Below the pieces are notes generated by a model, which searched no databases, was not told where the DNA came from, and saw only the letters and a list, made by a program, of their open reading frames with translations. DNA of 64,000 bases from Calonectria ilicicola. Its lineage: Eukaryota; Ascomycota; Sordariomycetes; Hypocreales; Nectriaceae. Positions 62,127 through 64,000 of the stretch are shown here, piece by piece. The stretch lies in contig CP085828.1 of assembly GCA_020809705.1 (NCBI GenBank), forward strand, positions 4,960,001 to 5,024,000. The letters run 5' to 3'. A program made the translations under genes and the position numbers. Numbering within the stretch: position 1 is the stretch's first letter; each line of letters begins with the position of its first letter.

Positions 62127-62658
62127 TCATGACCGTGGAGGCATACTGGGAAACTGGCTAGCACCTTCAATAGGGTTAATCCACTTTGCGCGTCCGCCAA
62201 TGTATATCTCAAGAGCAGGCTTGTTTTGGTTTAAAAGTTCGATATCATCGAAAATACCGGCTCGAACCACGGTTGTCTCACCAGGAGTCCCGGAAGACGT
62301 TAGTGAATGTCCATATAGTGGGGTGCCTAATATTGTCAGCAAGTAATCCTTCCATCATATTAAAATACACACCGCAATCTGGGCAAAAGTAGTTTTTGAT
62401 ATGATTTCCACTGTCTGCTGTTTTCGGTACCTCCTTCGGGTTTCCGATGATTTTTAGGTCATCAGTTTTGACGATAAAACTGTATGAGTACAAAGTCCCA
62501 GTGAGTTTGCGGCAATCAAAACAGTGGCATAGTGCCTATATAAAGACAATCAGTTTAATCAATGAACAGTCATTTTCTTAGAGAGTACTTACAGATGTGA
62601 TAGGTTCCCCACTGCACTCAACCTGGATATTTCCGCAAAAGCATTTACCAACAAGCAT
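62127..62658 (-). CDS. GFA/CENP-V-fold zinc protein, three exons
   Basis: Exons 62593-62658, 62373-62535 and 62127-62326 are joined by introns of 57 and 46 nt (GTAAGT..TATAG and GTGTGT..ATTAG), giving 142 aa. The zinc ligands of the GFA (glutathione-dependent formaldehyde-activating enzyme-like) family are all present: GKCFCGNIQVEC at the start, ALCHCFDCRKLTGT directly after intron 1, and YFCPDCG continued across intron 2 by TPLYG. The sequence ends GGRAKWINPIEGASQFPSMP, typical of fungal members. Reaction unknown; these proteins bind zinc and some act on thiol adducts or carbon-sulphur bonds. The intron borders are supported by the fact that both interrupt motifs that are whole only after splicing. 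Convergent with CYP51. Confidence 0.9.
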
Positions 62659-64000
62659 TTTCAAGGCGTACGTGTTTAATTTCTTGATGGCAGCAAAGGG
62701 TTAGTTTGGGATACTGGACTATATAATCAGCCTTCCCAGCAACTTTCACAAGCTGAATAATATTTCTCTAACAATTATGCCGAGGCTCCAGGAGCTTACA
62801 AAGCCAGCCTCAACATAATTTATTTAGGTCCTCTTTAGTTCGCAGGATTGCAGCAACCCTAAGTTGGCCCAAGGGCCATTGCACTTGAATAAAATCAGTT
62901 ATGTACTTAATGTACCCAGGTTCTCAATTATGCAAAACCGGTGGAGCCGGACTGTTACCGCCTTCCTGCTTTTGACAAATTGTGAGGCGAAGCATCCTCA
63001 ACCAATAATGGCTGATTATCCAGCTTACTGTGGAGCACAAAAAGTTCTCACCTCTGGCCATTTTCCTTGCTTCATTGGGTTAGTGGTTTGGATGCTATGG
63101 CAGATCCCGCTTAACATAAATGGTACATCTAACTACTTGCATAACTCCCAGTCTCACAATTGCGGGTCGTTTCAGGCAACAATCCCACTAAAACGAGCCT
63201 AGGATGACTTTTGATTATTTCCACAGCTCCACTCCCACGCCAAAAATTATGGCCAGCCTGTGAACCGAATCTCAACGTCAAGAGATGTTGGGGTTTCTCC
63301 ACTGAGCATGACCACTTTGTGCAAACTAGTTCCCGAACAACATGGTGGTGGCCTCGCAGGTTGGACCGTCTTGCCGTAGATTTTTATTGACTGCTTCTCG
63401 ATAGTAAATCCCTTGAAAGATTGTTCTTGTACAACTTCTTCGTTTTGGTTGCTCGAACTTAAATTCCTCAAAATACAGTTTTGAGATCAGAAGAGGAAAG
63501 ACGGAAATAAATCCGTCCAAAATAAATTTATGTCTAATTATTTTAATTACTTACCTAATTACAGAAATTTCATTTATTATCGGCCTGGTTGGGAATCTTA
63601 GACACAAGAAGTAAGACGTCGCACATTATTTGAAGGGTTGCATTTTCGTAAGGGCCCGAAAAAGATTGAATCGCTATTGCATAATCTGTTCGGTTTCCTA
63701 GTACAGAAATTACTGGTCTTTTCCAACTGTCCGGAGGCGATTAATCCTCTAGACTATATCTCGAAGGGCGTGCCTTGTTCTATGCGACGGAACTAGGCAC
63801 TCTAATCTTTGTTGACCATGGAGTTGTTCCACAACGCCTAGCAACTTGTTTAATCTAATTGAACGACGGGATACTACAATAGATCTAACATCTTGGGACT
63901 GATTAAATTCCAAGTTTATTGAAGTGGTTCTCATCCTGGATGAAGATAGCATTGATATATCTGATTGTGAGCACACCATTTCTTTCCTGTTTGTTCTGGC
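62659..64000. other. right-edge region without a recognisable gene
   Basis: Open frames at 62864-63202 (plus), 63247-63471 (minus) and 63749-63979 (minus) have no family features. The two minus frames might be exons of an unrecognised gene running in from the right edge, but no splice model was convincing. Confidence 0.45.

Overview
The window looks like nuclear DNA of a filamentous ascomycete, most likely Penicillium/Aspergillus-like (Eurotiales). Protein genes have 0-2 short introns of 46-67 nt with GT..AG ends and CTAAC-like branch points. The gene families (CYP51, secreted flavin oxidoreductase, DUF3237, GFA, zinc-free MDR) are typical of these fungi. A 42.8 kb block has the extreme TpA-rich composition left by repeat-induced point mutation (RIP). 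Genus assignment is inference.

Layout. (1) 1-1.5 kb: one alpha/beta-hydrolase gene. (2) About 1.56-44.34 kb: a gene-free, AT-rich stack of nested transposons. Terminal repeats and target-site duplications (TSDs) allow much of it to be unpicked. A plus-strand Ty3/Gypsy element (here Gypsy-C, gag near 9 kb, 3' LTR ending at 35,952) was split by a minus-strand Ty1/Copia element (9,751-24,111, TSD AAAGA). That Copia was itself split by a Fot1/pogo DNA transposon (12,111-13,970, TSD TA) and a minus-strand Gypsy (Gypsy-A, 14,446-21,115, TSD AGAAG). Gypsy-C also carries a solo LTR, a second complete Gypsy (Gypsy-B, 27,283-33,481, TSD CTTTT) and a small hAT-like MITE. To the left is a truncated second Copia copy. 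To the right are a minus-strand Gypsy (Gypsy-D), inverted and solo LTRs of one family, and an unmutated island. (3) 44.3-64 kb: normal-GC DNA with seven genes: a helical/coiled-coil protein with two glycine-rich pseudo-repeats, a secreted FAD amine-oxidase-like protein, an SDR without its catalytic Tyr/Lys, a zinc-free MDR reductase, a secreted DUF3237 protein, a divergent CYP51 (sterol 14-alpha-demethylase) and a GFA-domain protein. The intergenic spaces are long.

The most unusual item is a 0.78-0.82 kb non-coding repeat present five times inside the AT block (2,590, 7,940, 27,992, 34,608 and 41,830). Every copy has a 13-15 bp TSD, an invariant 5' end and a 3' end made of one or two copies of a 19 bp unit. 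A paralogous empty site is visible for one insertion. Together these point to target-primed reverse transcription, that is, a long SINE-like element.

The right-hand genes do not form an obvious biosynthetic cluster: no PKS, NRPS or terpene synthase is present. However, SDR, MDR, DUF3237, CYP51 and GFA genes lie within 8 kb. The CYP51 has His where homologues have the Leu equivalent to A. fumigatus Leu98, so an azole-tolerant or self-resistance paralogue is worth testing.
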